A DNA stretch of 13,966 nucleotides from Candidatus Pacebacteria bacterium CG10_big_fil_rev_8_21_14_0_10_44_11 (GTDB lineage: Bacteria; Patescibacteriota; Microgenomatia; UBA1400; PJMF01): positions 1 to 13,966 of the forward strand of contig PFDH01000003.1 of the NCBI GenBank assembly GCA_002772705.1, in the 5' to 3' direction. Under the pieces are notes generated by a model. That model was not told the origin of the DNA. It saw only the letters and a list, made by a program, of their open reading frames with translations, and did not search any database. Of the stretch, positions 12,638-13,966 are shown piece by piece. Positions within the stretch are counted from its first letter, which is position 1. Every line of letters begins with the position of its first letter. The position numbers and the translations under genes were made by a program.

Positions 12638-13966
12638 ATGAGTGATAAATTCAGTACCCGATCAGCGATGAAATCAGTAAATTCAGTCAACTGGTTGATG
12701 GGTGCCGTATTGATTTTGTTAAGTTTCTTTTTCTTCTGGAATATCGTGACGCATTTTTCAACTCACTTGACTTCGCCCAATGACGGCCCACTGATTAGTT
12801 GGTTAATTGCTCAAAGCGCGGCTTTTTGGAAAGGCGGACACTCACTATATCATTGGCCAATTTTTTATCCCTATGCCTTCACCGCCACGTACTCCGATCC
12901 ATTTTTGAGCTTGGGCTTAGTTCAGCTATTGATCAGTTTTTTTGTCAATAATATTGTGGCGCAACATAACATATTGCTACTGATAAGTTTTTTTTCTACT
13001 TTTTTTGGGATGTTCCTTCTGGGGAAAACTTTGTTCAAAAATAATTTTAGCGCTTGGATTGTGGCAATTAGCTTTTGTTTCTCATTTTTATATCTCCAGT
13101 TTAGTGTCCATCTTCACACTTTTTTTCTGTTTGGTCTGCCACTGTCTTTGGTTGGTTTAATCAACTATATCAAAAAGCCACGGTTTGAGTACTTACTGAC
13201 CGCAGTAGCTGGGTTTTTAATCCAAGCTTTTAACGCCCCAATGACTGCTTATTTTATTGGAGTAATCGCCAGTATTTATTTAGTCAGTGAACAGATAACT
13301 AAAAAATTTCTGCTGGATTACAAAGTACTGTTGGTTGGTATTGTGGTAGTTGCTCTTTGCATCTGGTATTACTTTCCTTCAGTTTTGGTTGCTCAACAAT
13401 TCAATGCCGTCAGAACAATTCGCGATACCGCTCATTTTTCTTATTCAATTACCAGGTTGGGAGGCTTAGATATTTGGTTACCATTGACTGCAATAATTCT
13501 AGGCAGCCGTTACTTTAAAAAACAGCGCCGAACCAGCCTCAAAGCCAGAACTTGGATCTTAATTGCTGGCTTTGGGGCGATAGCCATGTTAGGTCCCGTG
13601 ATCAAATTCAATGAGGCCACTCTCAAAATTTTTAATCTGCCAATTCCCTTGCCGTATGCGGTAATTTACTACCTTATTCCTGGCCTGCAAGCGTTCAGAG
13701 CAGTAACCCGTTGGAGTATTTTGCTTAATTTTGGTTTATCGTTAGGTCTGGGTTGGTTGCTTTCTAAGCGGAAAGTGCCAATTTTCCTAATTGCAATTTA
13801 TGGCGTCGTCTGGGTTGCTCAAATGTGGTATCTCTTTAATAGGACTATTTCGCTCTACCCTGTGTCGTCAGAAGTCACAGCGATCTACAGAGTTGTTAAA
13901 GCCCAACCTGAAACCGTTTTAGCAGAGTTCCCCATCACTCAATGGGACATGACCCCATTTGATGGC
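12638..13966 (+). CDS. Polytopic GT-C-like membrane protein, 3' end outside window
   Basis: Open for 443 codons to the window edge without a stop. A membrane segment (about 20-40) is followed by an extracytoplasmic loop with NDGPLISW (48-55), KGGHSLYHWPIFYPY (65-79) and YSDP (85-88). About ten further hydrophobic segments follow, with a conserved-looking IPGLQAFRAVTRWSIL (347-362) in the later half, and an outside domain starting near 405. Acidic residues in the first loop and the many membrane spans resemble GT-C glycosyltransferases and YfhO-like proteins, which use lipid-linked sugars to glycosylate proteins or polymers. The final visible part, ETVLAEFPITQWD, looks like the start of the soluble C-terminal domain. 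The start ATG 12638 has a near promoter. Donor and acceptor are unknown. Confidence 0.8.
   Translation, partial: MSDKFSTRSAMKSVNSVNWLMGAVLILLSFFFFWNIVTHFSTHLTSPNDGPLISWLIAQSAAFWKGGHSLYHWPIFYPYAFTATYSDPFLSLGLVQLLISFFVNNIVAQHNILLLISFFSTFFGMFLLGKTLFKNNFSAWIVAISFCFSFLYLQFSVHLHTFFLFGLPLSLVGLINYIKKPRFEYLLTAVAGFLIQAFNAPMTAYFIGVIASIYLVSEQITKKFLLDYKVLLVGIVVVALCIWYYFPSVLVAQQFNAVRTIRDTAHFSYSITRLGGLDIWLPLTAIILGSRYFKKQRRTSLKARTWILIAGFGAIAMLGPVIKFNEATLKIFNLPIPLPYAVIYYLIPGLQAFRAVTRWSILLNFGLSLGLGWLLSKRKVPIFLIAIYGVVWVAQMWYLFNRTISLYPVSSEVTAIYRVVKAQPETVLAEFPITQWDMTPFDG

Noticed and set aside
1..13966. UGA recoded to glycine, as in some Candidate Phyla Radiation lineages
   Set aside because: TGA ends enolase and the 81-aa gene at sensible positions, and no gene needs in-frame TGA read-through.

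Overview
The window looks like chromosome from a small-genome bacterium of the Candidate Phyla Radiation (Patescibacteria), possibly the Microgenomates. This is inferred from protein character and no search was run. Pointers are a divergent enolase with an H-A-N-W active-site variant, an LCP protein with a Cys-bearing insert, a DUF2207 protein with a poly-glycine tail, a pilin-like protein with the C-L-D-L / D-P / G-Y layout, and compact type IV pilus genes. TGA is used as an ordinary stop (enolase, the 81-aa gene), so UGA-to-Gly recoding does not apply. No rRNA, tRNA, CRISPR array, transposase or phage gene was seen.

Layout, left to right. (1) 1-806, minus: the N-terminal three quarters of a Glu/Leu/Phe/Val dehydrogenase that runs off the left edge. 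(2) 917-1294, plus: a stand-alone CheY-like receiver protein, divergent from the dehydrogenase and convergent with the next block. (3) 5722 down to 1317, minus: a four-gene block, DUF6504-like small protein > Y-family DNA polymerase > PilB-type ATPase > PilC-type platform protein. It puts translesion synthesis next to the type IV pilus motor. (4) 5723-6300: a 578-base stretch with no conventional gene. It holds a promoter for block 3, an extended -10 box, three possible micro-ORFs and a hairpin carrying a perfect Shine-Dalgarno sequence in its loop. (5) 6301-7440, plus: an LCP-family glycopolymer transferase, convergent with two minus-strand genes (7898-7437, membrane-anchored pilin-like; 8230-7931, unknown 99 aa). 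(6) 8327-10279, plus: a DUF2207 membrane protein with a G-tract-encoded tail. (7) 12585 down to 10302, minus: operon enolase > 150-aa membrane protein > NADPH-dependent FMN reductase. (8) 12638 to the right edge, plus: a large GT-C-like membrane protein, incomplete.

Together, much of the window concerns the cell envelope (pilus assembly, LCP transferase, DUF2207, GT-C-like protein, pilin-like anchor), with glycolysis, redox and DNA-damage tolerance genes between. The most interesting pattern is that many genes with their own upstream region, and the micro-ORFs in 5723-6300, carry a -10-like hexamer ending only 5-9 bases before the start codon. That geometry suggests widespread leaderless transcription. 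It is an inference from spacing and needs transcript-end data.
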